A stretch of 8,795 bases of DNA from Halanaerobiales bacterium (GCA_023128035.1 JAGMES010000171.1:1-8795), one strand, 5' to 3'; positions 1-7,952 are shown, numbered from the stretch's first letter. Notes: generated by a model from the letters alone, not told the origin. Made by a program: numbers and translations.

Positions 1-2844
1 AGTATAAAGGGAAGTTTCAACAGGGAGATTGTTGCTGGAAATCGACTTTACACAGTTGGTGATGAGGAGATCGGCGCCTATAAGTTATCTGACTTAAGTA
101 AGGTCTGGAGCTATAAAGCTGTTGACGGTCAATCAATTATCTTAAGTAATCACCATCTATATGCTGTGGCAGATAGGAAACTCTATAAATTTGATGGTGA
201 GACAAATGTCTATGCACCAGAGACTAATATCTTCACTAAACCAGAAGCACCTACAGGAGAAAATGGATATTTTAATGAGGATGTAAATGTCTATCTTGAA
301 GCAACAGATCGTGATAATGAAGTTATGGTAACCTACTATTCTATAGATGGTGGCAATTTTGAGCCATTTGAGAAATCAATTGTACTTACTGACGGAGAAC
401 ATCAGATCAGTTATTATTCCATGGATGAAGAATACAAATTGGAAGAAGTGAAGAGAGAATCATTTAAAATTGATTCCAATCCTCCAGTTATCAGATTAAT
501 TACAGATCCAGTGGATGGCAATAACGGATACTACCTCAAATCATCTGTGAATGTGAGTATGGAAGCAACTGATGTAGTATCTGGTGTAGATAGTCTTTAT
601 TACAAAGTAGATGGTGGAGAGGAAGAAAATTATACAGAACCATTTATTGTCGCAGGTGATGGAAGACATGTGATTGAGTATTATGGTAAAGATGTTGCAG
701 GTAATTGGACAAAAGTTATGAGTAGTGAGATATTGATTGATACTACAGCACCGATAATTCAGCTAAAACCAGAAGAGATAGATGGTTTGAATGGATACCA
801 TATTCATGAGCCAGTTCTTTTTACTATGAGTGGTGAAGATAATTTTTCAGGTCTAGAAGAGATTTATTATCAGATTGATGGTCAGGGATATCAAAGGTAT
901 ATGGGTGTAGTAGCTATTCACGGAGAGGGCAGTCACAGAATCGAATTTTATGGTGTAGATCAGGCTGGAAATCCGTCTCAGGAAATTACTCATGAATTGA
1001 AGATTGACACAACTGCGCTTGAAATTACTCTTACTGCAGATGAGATTGATGGATTGAACGGATACTATATCAAAGATTCAGTAAATGTATGGTTATCAGT
1101 AATAGATAATGTATCAGGAATAGATCAGCTTTACTATCGGATTGATGGAGGAGATTATCAGGCATATGAAAATGAAATAGTTGTAGAAGGAGAAGCAGAT
1201 CATGTTGTTGAGTATTATGCTGTGGATATAGCTGGAAATAAGACAGATGTTATGAAACATGATGTGAAGATTGATCATACAGTGCCTGAATTAACTTTTA
1301 CCCCTGCACAGATTGATGGTAATAACGGTTACTATAAGACTGCACCAGTAAAACATGAACTTACTGCCACGGATAATGTATCAGGAGTGGATAAACTTTA
1401 CTATCAAATCGCTGATCAAGAGTATCAGGTGTATGTTGATGGTATTAGAGTAAATGGTGATGGAATACATGAAGTAAGTTATTATGGTGTAGATAAAGCA
1501 GGTAACGAAACAGAGATTATGAATCATAGTTTTTTGGTTGATACTACAGCACCACTAACTATTGTTGAAAGAGTAAAACCACTTGTGAATGGACTTGCTG
1601 CTAATATCCGATTGACAGTAACAGATAATTATTCGGGAGTTGAAACGATACATTATCGAATTGATGATGGTGAAATGTTTATAACTCAAGGAGATGTATT
1701 TGCAACAACGTCTGGAGAACATACAGTAACCTATTACGCTGAAGATAAAGCTAGTAATTTTGAAGAAGCGAAAGAAGTTAGTTGTTATGTCAAGAGTCTA
1801 GATGAGATTAATTTCATTGAAAATATTGAATTCGCTACTTTCCATAATGCTCTAACCAATGAACAACCATGGGAGATTGATCGAAAAGTAGAAATTGATG
1901 AATTAATCTATCTTGATGATGACTACAGATTCGAATACTTACCTGAATATCTAACTGATGCAAGATATATTAGAGCAAATAGACATGCTAATAAAGTAGG
2001 AAGCAATGAATATTATCTGGAGTTTAAATCCTTGATTAGTTTACAGGTATATCTGATGGTAGATAAAGGAATTACTTCAATACCAGGCTATCAATTAGTA
2101 GAAAACTATAGGTTAGCAGACAAGAAACATTTCAGTGAAGGTGTGAATGTCTTTGTAAAACAGGTAAGTGGTAATTCTGAAGTAAGGATTCCAGGATATG
2201 AATTGCTACAAAGCGATCATGCGCCACTTGTTTTTATCAAGTATGATGAAAGTGAAAGCCTGCCATTTGCTTGTATAGAAGAAATTGTTCCTGTTAAACG
2301 TGATGGTCAGTGGTATTTCGATTTCCAAGGATACGGTTACAATTATTCTGAACGTATGATTGAAGGAACTGATCTGGAGTGGAGTTATGCGGTCGATGAT
2401 GTTAAGACTGTGATTACAAATGGAGGTAGAGGTATATTGCCAGTTCAGTTTAGAGAGGAACCATATCTGATGGAATTTACTTTTACAGTAACGAATTCAG
2501 ACGGTATTCAAAGTGTAAGCACTTTCTATCTAAGAATTGTAGATCAATCTGGAGTGTATATCTTAGAGCCTAATGAGATGAACAAATTCTATCAAGGTGA
2601 AGAAATGATCTTAAGTGGTGAGAAACTGGATGAGATGGGCTTTAAAATTTCAGGTATTCTTACATGGGAATGGAAACATGATGAGGCAACTGGTTGGGAG
2701 TATGTTGGAACAGGAGAGATTTTGCATGTGTTGGCTCCAGAACGTAAAGGTGGGTATAGAGTAAGAGTTAGTGATGGAGGAGAAAGTGTGGAGGTAAAGA
2801 TTGTAGTTCAAGATGAAAAATCTAAGGAGAAAGGGAAGAAGTAG
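1..2844 (+). CDS. Large modular surface protein with propeller tail, OmpL47-like repeats and Ig-like domains (5' partial)
   Basis: The frame is open from base 1, so this is the last 947 residues of a longer protein. A GTG at 166 is only an internal codon. Visible residues 1-72 look like the end of a PQQ/WD-type beta-propeller (RLYTVGDEEIGAYKL, then HLYAVADRKLYKF). Residues 81-599 are six Ig-like modules of 80-90 residues with the pattern DG.NGYY, SGVD.LYY.IDGG.Y, G.H.V.YYG.D.AGN, DTTAP. I associate this pattern with proteins annotated as OmpL47-type domain proteins. Residues 600-735 are beta-rich with VYLMVDKGITSIPGY. Residues of about 755-852 and 855-938 look like two Ig/PKD-like domains, each with an LxW motif and a GTG or GRG turn. 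The C-terminus is lysine-rich (EKSKEKGKK) with no LPXTG or membrane anchor. An extracellular adhesion or scaffold role is inferred. No catalytic residues are evident. Export cannot be checked because the N-terminus lies outside the window. Confidence 0.9.
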   Translation, partial: SIKGSFNREIVAGNRLYTVGDEEIGAYKLSDLSKVWSYKAVDGQSIILSNHHLYAVADRKLYKFDGETNVYAPETNIFTKPEAPTGENGYFNEDVNVYLEATDRDNEVMVTYYSIDGGNFEPFEKSIVLTDGEHQISYYSMDEEYKLEEVKRESFKIDSNPPVIRLITDPVDGNNGYYLKSSVNVSMEATDVVSGVDSLYYKVDGGEEENYTEPFIVAGDGRHVIEYYGKDVAGNWTKVMSSEILIDTTAPIIQLKPEEIDGLNGYHIHEPVLFTMSGEDNFSGLEEIYYQIDGQGYQRYMGVVAIHGEGSHRIEFYGVDQAGNPSQEITHELKIDTTALEITLTADEIDGLNGYYIKDSVNVWLSVIDNVSGIDQLYYRIDGGDYQAYENEIVVEGEADHVVEYYAVDIAGNKTDVMKHDVKIDHTVPELTFTPAQIDGNNGYYKTAPVKHELTATDNVSGVDKLYYQIADQEYQVYVDGIRVNGDGIHEVSYYGVDKAGNETEIMNHSFLVDTTAPLTIVERVKPLVNGLAANIRLTVTDNYSGVETIHYRIDDGEMFITQGDVFATTSGEHTVTYYAEDKASNFEEAKEVSCYVKSLDEINFIENIEFATFHNALTNEQPWEIDRKVEIDELIYLDDDYRFEYLPEYLTDARYIRANRHANKVGSNEYYLEFKSLISLQVYLMVDKGITSIPGYQLVENYRLADKKHFSEGVNVFVKQVSGNSEVRIPGYELLQSDHAPLVFIKYDESESLPFACIEEIVPVKRDGQWYFDFQGYGYNYSERMIEGTDLEWSYAVDDVKTVITNGGRGILPVQFREEPYLMEFTFTVTNSDGIQSVSTFYLRIVDQSGVYILEPNEMNKFYQGEEMILSGEKLDEMGFKISGILTWEWKHDEATGWEYVGTGEILHVLAPERKGGYRVRVSDGGESVEVKIVVQDEKSKEKGKK
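241..1797 (+). repeat. Six tandem OmpL47-like Ig modules within the first gene
   Basis: The units lie at about 241-477, 481-750, 751-1017, 1018-1284, 1285-1551 and 1552-1797. Units 2-5 keep a period of 89-90 codons. Units 2-5 share DG.NGYY near the start, DN.SG in the middle, YYGVD.AGN late and DTTAP-like linkers. The first and last units are the most diverged: unit 1 lacks AGN, and unit 6 has lost NGYY and has ASN in place of AGN. The DNA copies are diverged, with only short identical words such as gatactacagcacc at 739 and 1540, so these are old duplications rather than recent expansions. Confidence 0.88.
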
Positions 2845-2860
2845 AAGAAATAACTTGAAC

Positions 2861-2901
2861 AATCCAATCTGTGCTATCAGAGTGGTAGCACAGATTGGAT
2901 T
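2861..2901. terminator. Strong hairpin after the first gene; probable terminator or attenuator
   Basis: The arms at 2861-2876 and 2886-2901 are perfect 16-base complements. They extend inward by a G-U and a C-G pair (2877-2878 with 2884-2885), giving 18 bp and a 5-nt loop. The hairpin begins 16 nt after the stop codon of the first gene. There is no good T-tract on either side: the + strand continues taataaaaaaac. It is therefore not a textbook intrinsic terminator. It could act as a weak terminator, a 3'-end stabiliser or an attenuator ahead of the next gene. Confidence 0.6.
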
Positions 2902-2923
2902 TAATAAAAAAACTCCATATCAA

Positions 2924-2929
2924 AGGAGG
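2924..2929 (+). promoter_or_regulatory. Ribosome binding site AGGAGG for the SLT-like gene
   Basis: A full Shine-Dalgarno core, AGGAGG, lies 7 nt before a GTG at 2937. It decides the start. An in-frame TTG at 2895 would begin inside the right arm of the preceding hairpin and would place this site inside the coding sequence. Confidence 0.88.
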
Positions 2930-2936
2930 AAAAAGT

Positions 2937-5900
2937 GTGAATAAAAAGAAAAAAATAATTATAGGTATCATATTGTTTATTATGATTTTGGGAATAGGAT
3001 TATTGACTTTTGTTAATGTGGGTAGAACATATATTGAAGGAACAATAAGCGGAAGCTTATCAGCTAATTCAGATAATGAAAAGCAAGATATCCAGACATT
3101 TTTTATAAGAGTAGAAGAAAAAGGAACATTTAGTGTAATATTAAAATGGAAATCAGCCAGTGAATTTGTAGATTCTGAAATTAAGTTAAGAGTTTTTAAT
3201 ATGGATGGAGAAGAGATTAAAGTTTATGAATCATCAAATTCTAAATTTTCTTATGTGAATATTTCTGATTTGGGTGATAAAAATTATAGAGATTTCAAAG
3301 CGGAAGTTATGGCATATAAAGGAGATGCTGAATATACTTTGCGGGTGATCAAGCCTGGCGAATTAGTGGAAGGTAAAAGTTCAAATTTGATTGAAAACAT
3401 TGGATGGTTTAATATTAAAGTAGTAAAAGATAATTCTAACACTTCACAAGAAAGTTGGATTAGATTTAAAAATTTGACGAAAGGCTTATCAACTGTAAAA
3501 GTAAAGATATTTGATAAGGATAGAAGTAGAAGAGATGACCATGTTTTTACTTTTAAAGATGAAGAAATAGATTTATCAGAAATAAGCTCGAAATTGTTAG
3601 GTGGAGAGTATACTCTAATTCTATGGAAATTAGATAATAAAGGTTTAAATTCTGGAGAGTTAATGACAAGTGGTTTATCACCAGTAGATTTAAACACGAA
3701 CTTTTTGAATCGAACTATACAGAGTGGTCAAACAGATCAATATCGAATTACTTTAAATGGTGAGAAATTTATCTGGGTAGTATGGGATAAGGTTGTAAGA
3801 GATCAAGGCTATCCAGTTTTAGAGATTGTTTTGACTGATATGAATGGAAATGTAATAAAAAAAGCGGATGTATTAGATGCAAATAGTACTGCAGTGTTGG
3901 TAGTAGATGAATTGAGAGGATCTTATAATCTAGGAATTAGTAGCCAAAGACCAGCTTATTATGCTCTGGGAATAGAGAATCAAAATTATGGTGAATATGA
4001 TTTAAAGGTAATAGACGATTATGTAGTGACAAATACTCTTGAAAGTGGGAATATGTTTATTTATGATCTTCAATTTGAAGATACATATGAAAAGACTATT
4101 GATATTGTTTTGAAGAACAGTTCTTTGACAAATTATGCAACTGTAACAGCAGGAATAGATGGAAAGTCCGAGTCGATTGAAATAGAAGCTGATTCTCAAA
4201 AGACGATAACATTAAAAGTCATCCCGGATTTTGAACAGAAGTATCAATTGTGGGTGAAATCAGTTGGTGGTAATGTTTCATATGCGATTGATTGTGATTA
4301 TAAAGAAATTGATTCAAAAGTAACAAATGAAGAGTTAATATTTGATCCAACTCAGTTAACGTATTTTTCTGAAATGCATGATTTTGGGGTTGATTCTACC
4401 ATAGAAAGATCAAAAGAAGAAAAAATTTTGGATATGGAAACATTACCGTTACTAGTTACAAAAGATTATATAAATGAATCCGGTAATATAGAAGATATAA
4501 AAAGTAGTATTAACAATTTAGATAAATGGGAATTGACACCTATAGAGAATATAACTTACATTGCAAAGGATGAATTGGATTTAAAGATATTGAGAGAGAT
4601 TATTAATGATGAAAACTATAAAGGTGAGTTTAATGAAATTATAGCATTTAAGGATTCAAAAGATCAGTATAGGTTAATGGTAAAATGGTTAACAGATAGT
4701 GATATAAAAGTTGGAACAATAAAAGGATATTCAACTATAAATGGGAAAGATGTTTTGCGGATTGAAAGAGATATTATAGTAAAGGCATTTAAGCCTGAAT
4801 TAAAATGGAATAACTTTGTTGCAACTTATAAAGCTAGTAAAATAGATCCCTGGTTTCAAACAGTTGTAGACAAAATTAAATTAGTTCAAACAGGGGTTAA
4901 TTGGTCAAGAGTTTATTATCATAATGATAATGGAAAAGAATATTATACAGTTGCAAAATATACATCTTCAGCAATAATTCCATTTCAATTGCTTGCAGCT
5001 CAGATTTTGCAGGAAAGTTCTGGAGGTAAAAATTTGTATCGTTATGAACCATTTTATGATTCAATATATTTTGGTTCTCGACATTATTTAGAAGGTTATG
5101 CAATGGAAAAACTAGCTGAACATTATTCGGATTATGTTATTAAAGCGGAGGTGATTGAAAATGGTCAGAAAATAGTAAATCCAAAACTGGAAACAGTTTT
5201 TGATTATTTTTGGAAAAGAATTGGCAAAAACGCTAATTTTAATAAAATTATATGTAGTGACTTGGCTAATAAGTTATTTGACGAAGATAATAATAAAAAA
5301 TGGATAGTAGTACTTAATCCATATTCAGATAAAAAATTGTATCCACCTTCTTTGTGGAGAGCATATCCTGATCCGGATTATCCTCCTAATGATACAATAC
5401 TTAGAAGTTCTAAATATAGGGTAGAACAAATATTAAATAATCAGATATTAATAAAAGAAGAAAGGATTAAAAAAGTAAAAAAATATTTAGAAATATTACT
5501 AAATTACGGCTATGAAATAGTTCATTATTGGTATGAAGGAGGTATGAATGATATAGATGATCCTACTAAGTTTGAGTATATATGGAACAATATTGGCAAT
5601 GTGTATAATCCAAATGCTGAGTCAGAAGATCATAGTCCTGATACATGGCCAACTGAATTTGTTGATCCAACAGTTTTAAACATGAAAAATAAATTTATTA
5701 AAATATTTAATGAAGGTTTAAATCGGAAAGAAGTTACTGGAGAAGAAAGATTATATGTAGAGATATATTTAGAAATATTTGTTGATTTTGGAGCTGATAT
5801 GGCTGATTCATGGTATAGTAATTATTACAATCAAATGACATCCAAAATTAAGGAATTATATGATCCCACACGGATTGATTATGTATGGAACAATATTGGA

Positions 5901-6596
5901 AAAACATACAAATTAAATGATTCGGTTGAAATATCTTTGAATCCAAATTCAAAGAGTAGTAGTTATTCACCAGAGATATGGGAACAACAAAGCAATGCCG
6001 AATATATAATTGATTTGAAAAATGACTTTGATACTATTCTGGAAAGATTAAGCGAAAAGAATTTGTTAGATATTAATAGTGAGAATTTAATGGCAAAAAA
6101 AGTTTTAGAGTATTTAATTAAATATGGAGCAGAAGAAACACTAAAATGGGTTGATCTCATTACAAAAGATGGATATAACATAATAGAACATGGTTATTAT
6201 GATCCAGAGATGTCAATGAGGAAGTATGAAGAACAAATCATTAAACCTTTTATAAGACAAGAGTATCTTGCAGCAAGTTATGGACATTTGCAAGTTTTAG
6301 TATCATCAGCATATATAGCAGGATATTATAGAGAAAACGGTGATGATTTATCTAGATTAATTGATAATCCAGAGGTAGCATTGGAGTACGGTATACGTTT
6401 TTTAGTTACAGAAAAAATGTTATTGGGTTTAAATGCTTATAAAATAAGGCCGTTATTTAATTTGAGGAATTTACATCCAGAGAAATGGATTCAAGTGTGG
6501 AATAAAATTCTAGAGAAATATAATGGTGGAGCATCGTACCCAGGTGAAGTTCGTGAAAAAGAGTTAAATTATTTAAGAAAGGTAGGAATCGATTAA
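2937..6596 (+). CDS. Membrane-anchored SLT/lysozyme-like peptidoglycan hydrolase with beta-domains and a large repeat-bearing insert
   Basis: This encodes 1219 residues from a GTG with an ideal AGGAGG. Lys3-Lys6 precede a hydrophobic segment (about residues 7-28), which suggests an uncleaved anchor or signal peptide with the rest outside the membrane. Residues of about 31-138 and 252-359 resemble pre-peptidase C-terminal-like beta-sandwiches; 360-470 is also beta-rich. I do not recognise residues of about 480-650. The C-terminus looks like a transglycosylase SLT domain of the RYEP type. It has QILQESSGG with likely catalytic Glu693, RYEP at 702-705, SYGHLQ at 1114-1119, NPEVALEYG, then YNGG at 1195-1198 followed by SYPGEV. 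The halves are separated by about 400 residues carrying three repeats. Glu1109 (RQEY) is an alternative catalytic residue but sits too close to SYG. The predicted role is cleavage of peptidoglycan glycan strands. This is inferred from motifs, and activity is uncertain given the insert. The stop codon overlaps the next start by 1 nt. Confidence 0.9.
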   Translation: MNKKKKIIIGIILFIMILGIGLLTFVNVGRTYIEGTISGSLSANSDNEKQDIQTFFIRVEEKGTFSVILKWKSASEFVDSEIKLRVFNMDGEEIKVYESSNSKFSYVNISDLGDKNYRDFKAEVMAYKGDAEYTLRVIKPGELVEGKSSNLIENIGWFNIKVVKDNSNTSQESWIRFKNLTKGLSTVKVKIFDKDRSRRDDHVFTFKDEEIDLSEISSKLLGGEYTLILWKLDNKGLNSGELMTSGLSPVDLNTNFLNRTIQSGQTDQYRITLNGEKFIWVVWDKVVRDQGYPVLEIVLTDMNGNVIKKADVLDANSTAVLVVDELRGSYNLGISSQRPAYYALGIENQNYGEYDLKVIDDYVVTNTLESGNMFIYDLQFEDTYEKTIDIVLKNSSLTNYATVTAGIDGKSESIEIEADSQKTITLKVIPDFEQKYQLWVKSVGGNVSYAIDCDYKEIDSKVTNEELIFDPTQLTYFSEMHDFGVDSTIERSKEEKILDMETLPLLVTKDYINESGNIEDIKSSINNLDKWELTPIENITYIAKDELDLKILREIINDENYKGEFNEIIAFKDSKDQYRLMVKWLTDSDIKVGTIKGYSTINGKDVLRIERDIIVKAFKPELKWNNFVATYKASKIDPWFQTVVDKIKLVQTGVNWSRVYYHNDNGKEYYTVAKYTSSAIIPFQLLAAQILQESSGGKNLYRYEPFYDSIYFGSRHYLEGYAMEKLAEHYSDYVIKAEVIENGQKIVNPKLETVFDYFWKRIGKNANFNKIICSDLANKLFDEDNNKKWIVVLNPYSDKKLYPPSLWRAYPDPDYPPNDTILRSSKYRVEQILNNQILIKEERIKKVKKYLEILLNYGYEIVHYWYEGGMNDIDDPTKFEYIWNNIGNVYNPNAESEDHSPDTWPTEFVDPTVLNMKNKFIKIFNEGLNRKEVTGEERLYVEIYLEIFVDFGADMADSWYSNYYNQMTSKIKELYDPTRIDYVWNNIGKTYKLNDSVEISLNPNSKSSSYSPEIWEQQSNAEYIIDLKNDFDTILERLSEKNLLDINSENLMAKKVLEYLIKYGAEETLKWVDLITKDGYNIIEHGYYDPEMSMRKYEEQIIKPFIRQEYLAASYGHLQVLVSSAYIAGYYRENGDDLSRLIDNPEVALEYGIRFLVTEKMLLGLNAYKIRPLFNLRNLHPEKWIQVWNKILEKYNGGASYPGEVREKELNYLRKVGID
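5181..6161 (+). repeat. Three divergent copies of a Trp-marked ~100-residue repeat inserted in the SLT-like domain
   Basis: The units cover residues of about 749-869, 875-963 and 976-1075 of the SLT-like protein. Each carries three ordered motifs. The first is FDYFWKRIG, FEYIWNNIG and IDYVWNNIG, with Trp at 759, 883 and 984. The second is PPSLW, SPDTW and SPEIW, with Trp at 807, 904 and 1015. The third is YLEILLNYGYEIVHYW, YLEIFVDFGADMADSW and VLEYLIKYGAEETLKW, with Trp at 865, 959 and 1071. Units 2 and 3 begin with DPT. The stretch tggaacaatattgg is identical at 5583 and 5886. The third motif looks like an amphipathic helix. I do not recognise the domain. Confidence 0.8.
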
Positions 6597-7855
6597 TGAA
6601 AAGAATAAAAACGCTTTTGATAATATTTTTAATTTTTGGAATGTTTCTTAGTTTGTCATTTGTAGTTAATGGAAAAGAGTATTTTACTGATGTTAACTTT
6701 TATGAAAAAGAGATAGAAAATTTTATATGGAAGGAATATGAGGGATATTATAGTTGGAATGAGATTTCTGATTTTGATGAAGAAGGAACCTTTGGTGATT
6801 ATGAAAAATATGCTTTTGTAGATACTACTACTCCTTATCCTCAAGAGGGTGAAGAACAGTTTAGTAAAATCTTTATTTTTGAAAAATACAAAGGTGGAGT
6901 AAAAAAAATATGGGAAAGCATTAAATTTCCTGGATTTATTTATTATTTTTGTTCTACAGATCTAAATCATAAAGGTAATCGAGAGTTTGTAGTATTTACT
7001 CAAAGTAAAGGTAAAGATGGTCAAAAAAAATATCAGGCATGGATATTTATTTGGAATAGAGAAAATTCATATATGATTTATCCAAAGGATATTAAAGATA
7101 ACAAACTTACATCTGCAAAGAGATTTGAAATTTTAGATTATGATAGAGATTATGATGATGAATTTATTGTTACAAGTAAAGTATCAGAAGGAACATACAT
7201 GCGCTTCTATACTTTTAAGAATGATAAACTTGTTTTAGAAAGAGAAGATTTTTATACTGGAACTTTAAAAAATGCACCATCTAAGAAAAAAACTATAGAT
7301 GAGAAATATCCACTGATTACAAAATATCTTCGTAATAAATATAAAGATATAGAAATCTTCAGAGTAGAAACTATAGGAGTTAGCTATAAATACTATGCAG
7401 TAACAAGTATAGGACAGATAGTTTTATATCAAGAGTTTGATAGTGAGAAGAAAGAGTATATTGTTCATGAATGGTATAATTTAAGTGAAAAGTATAAACA
7501 GGTAACTTATTTTAAAAGAATGGATCCACATATTGATGTAAATAAAGATGGAATAGATGATAATTTTTTAATTGGTTTTTCTGATGAGACAGAAGTTATT
7601 CAAAAATGTTATTACTATATATTTACGTTTACGTCTGATGGGTGTAAATTACTATCTCCAATCGATGAAAATAGAAGATCTTTAATGTGGACAATAAAAG
7701 TACCAATTGATTTTACTAGAGATCAAAATGATAGTTTGGTGATTGTAACACATAAGTTTTCAGAAGAAGAGTTGAAAAATCAATTTTGGATTTGGAATGA
7801 AACTGAACAGCAAATTATAGAATATCCTGAATTTGAGAATCAATTAGATTTATAA
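6596..7855 (+). CDS. Secreted FG-GAP-like (integrin-type propeller) protein
   Basis: This encodes 419 residues. The N-terminus MKRIKTLLIIFLIFGMFLSL is a typical Sec signal peptide, with cleavage likely near residue 26. No lipobox cysteine or C-terminal anchor is visible, so the product is probably released outside the membrane. Three Asp-rich loops recur: DLNHKGNREF (122-131), DYDRDYDDEF (181-190) and DVNKDGIDDNF (314-324). Each is followed by a beta-strand such as VVF or FLIGF. They resemble the calcium loops of FG-GAP/VCBS propeller blades, and the last is close to a canonical DxNxDG loop. A blade-like FIWN/FWIWN motif recurs at 151-154 and 397-401, both followed by a short run ending in YP. 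The ATG overlaps the upstream stop (taatga), with AAAGGTAGG just upstream at 6578-6586. This implies translational coupling with the SLT-like gene. A role as binding partner, substrate-recognition subunit or modulator of that enzyme is inferred. The exact family is not identified. Confidence 0.88.
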   Translation: MKRIKTLLIIFLIFGMFLSLSFVVNGKEYFTDVNFYEKEIENFIWKEYEGYYSWNEISDFDEEGTFGDYEKYAFVDTTTPYPQEGEEQFSKIFIFEKYKGGVKKIWESIKFPGFIYYFCSTDLNHKGNREFVVFTQSKGKDGQKKYQAWIFIWNRENSYMIYPKDIKDNKLTSAKRFEILDYDRDYDDEFIVTSKVSEGTYMRFYTFKNDKLVLEREDFYTGTLKNAPSKKKTIDEKYPLITKYLRNKYKDIEIFRVETIGVSYKYYAVTSIGQIVLYQEFDSEKKEYIVHEWYNLSEKYKQVTYFKRMDPHIDVNKDGIDDNFLIGFSDETEVIQKCYYYIFTFTSDGCKLLSPIDENRRSLMWTIKVPIDFTRDQNDSLVIVTHKFSEEELKNQFWIWNETEQQIIEYPEFENQLDL

Positions 7856-7883
7856 AATCGGCTTTAAGCATGTCAGATTGATG

Positions 7884-7929
7884 ACAAACCCCACTAAATT
7901 TTCTATAGAAAATAGTGGGGTTTGTTTTT
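7884..7929 (+). terminator. Intrinsic terminator of the SLT-like/FG-GAP-like unit
   Basis: A 12-bp perfect stem (7884-7895 with 7914-7925, containing CCCC/GGGG) continues past a 2-nt bulge into six more pairs (7898-7903 with 7908-7913) closing a TATA loop. A T-run at 7925-7929 follows directly. It lies 28 nt after the stop codon of the FG-GAP-like gene and points along the + strand. On the opposite strand the sequence after the stem is not T-rich. Confidence 0.92.
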
Positions 7930-7946
7930 AAGTTAAATTTCTTTGT

Positions 7947-7952
7947 TATGAT
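7947..7952 (+). promoter_or_regulatory. Possible -10 element TATGAT before the last gene
   Basis: TATGAT is a good sigma-A type -10 match and sits just after the terminator, where a new promoter would be expected. The matching -35 is poor: GTTTTT at a 17-nt spacing, or TTGTTT at 19 nt, both within the terminator tail. If used, transcription would begin near 7959, which rules out the overlapping ATG at 7948 as the start. Confidence 0.25.

Noticed and set aside
241..1797. CRISPR array or recent DNA tandem repeat
   Set aside because: The roughly 267-nt periodicity is at the protein level. The nucleotide copies are diverged and form a continuous coding frame.
2895..2923. Promoter-like pair TTGGAT and TATCAA with 17-nt spacing
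   Set aside because: The transcript would start inside or after the ribosome binding site of the next gene, so it could not serve that gene.
6249..6296. RQEY (Glu1109) as the true SLT catalytic glutamate, making the second half a complete domain
   Set aside because: Only four residues separate it from SYGHLQ, much closer than in SLT domains. It lacks the S/GGN residues that follow the catalytic Glu, whereas QESSGG...RYEP upstream fits well.
2650..6844. Minus-strand open frames of 60-140 codons across the large genes
   Set aside because: They lie wholly or almost wholly inside strongly supported + strand genes, have low-complexity AT-driven composition, and lack ribosome binding sites or recognisable domains.
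2846..7943. Possible inverted terminal repeat flanking the middle unit (agaaataactt at 2846; aagttaaatttctt at 7930)
   Set aside because: It is short and AT-rich, needs a 2-nt gap to align, and comes with no transposase or target duplication. Chance is the simpler explanation.
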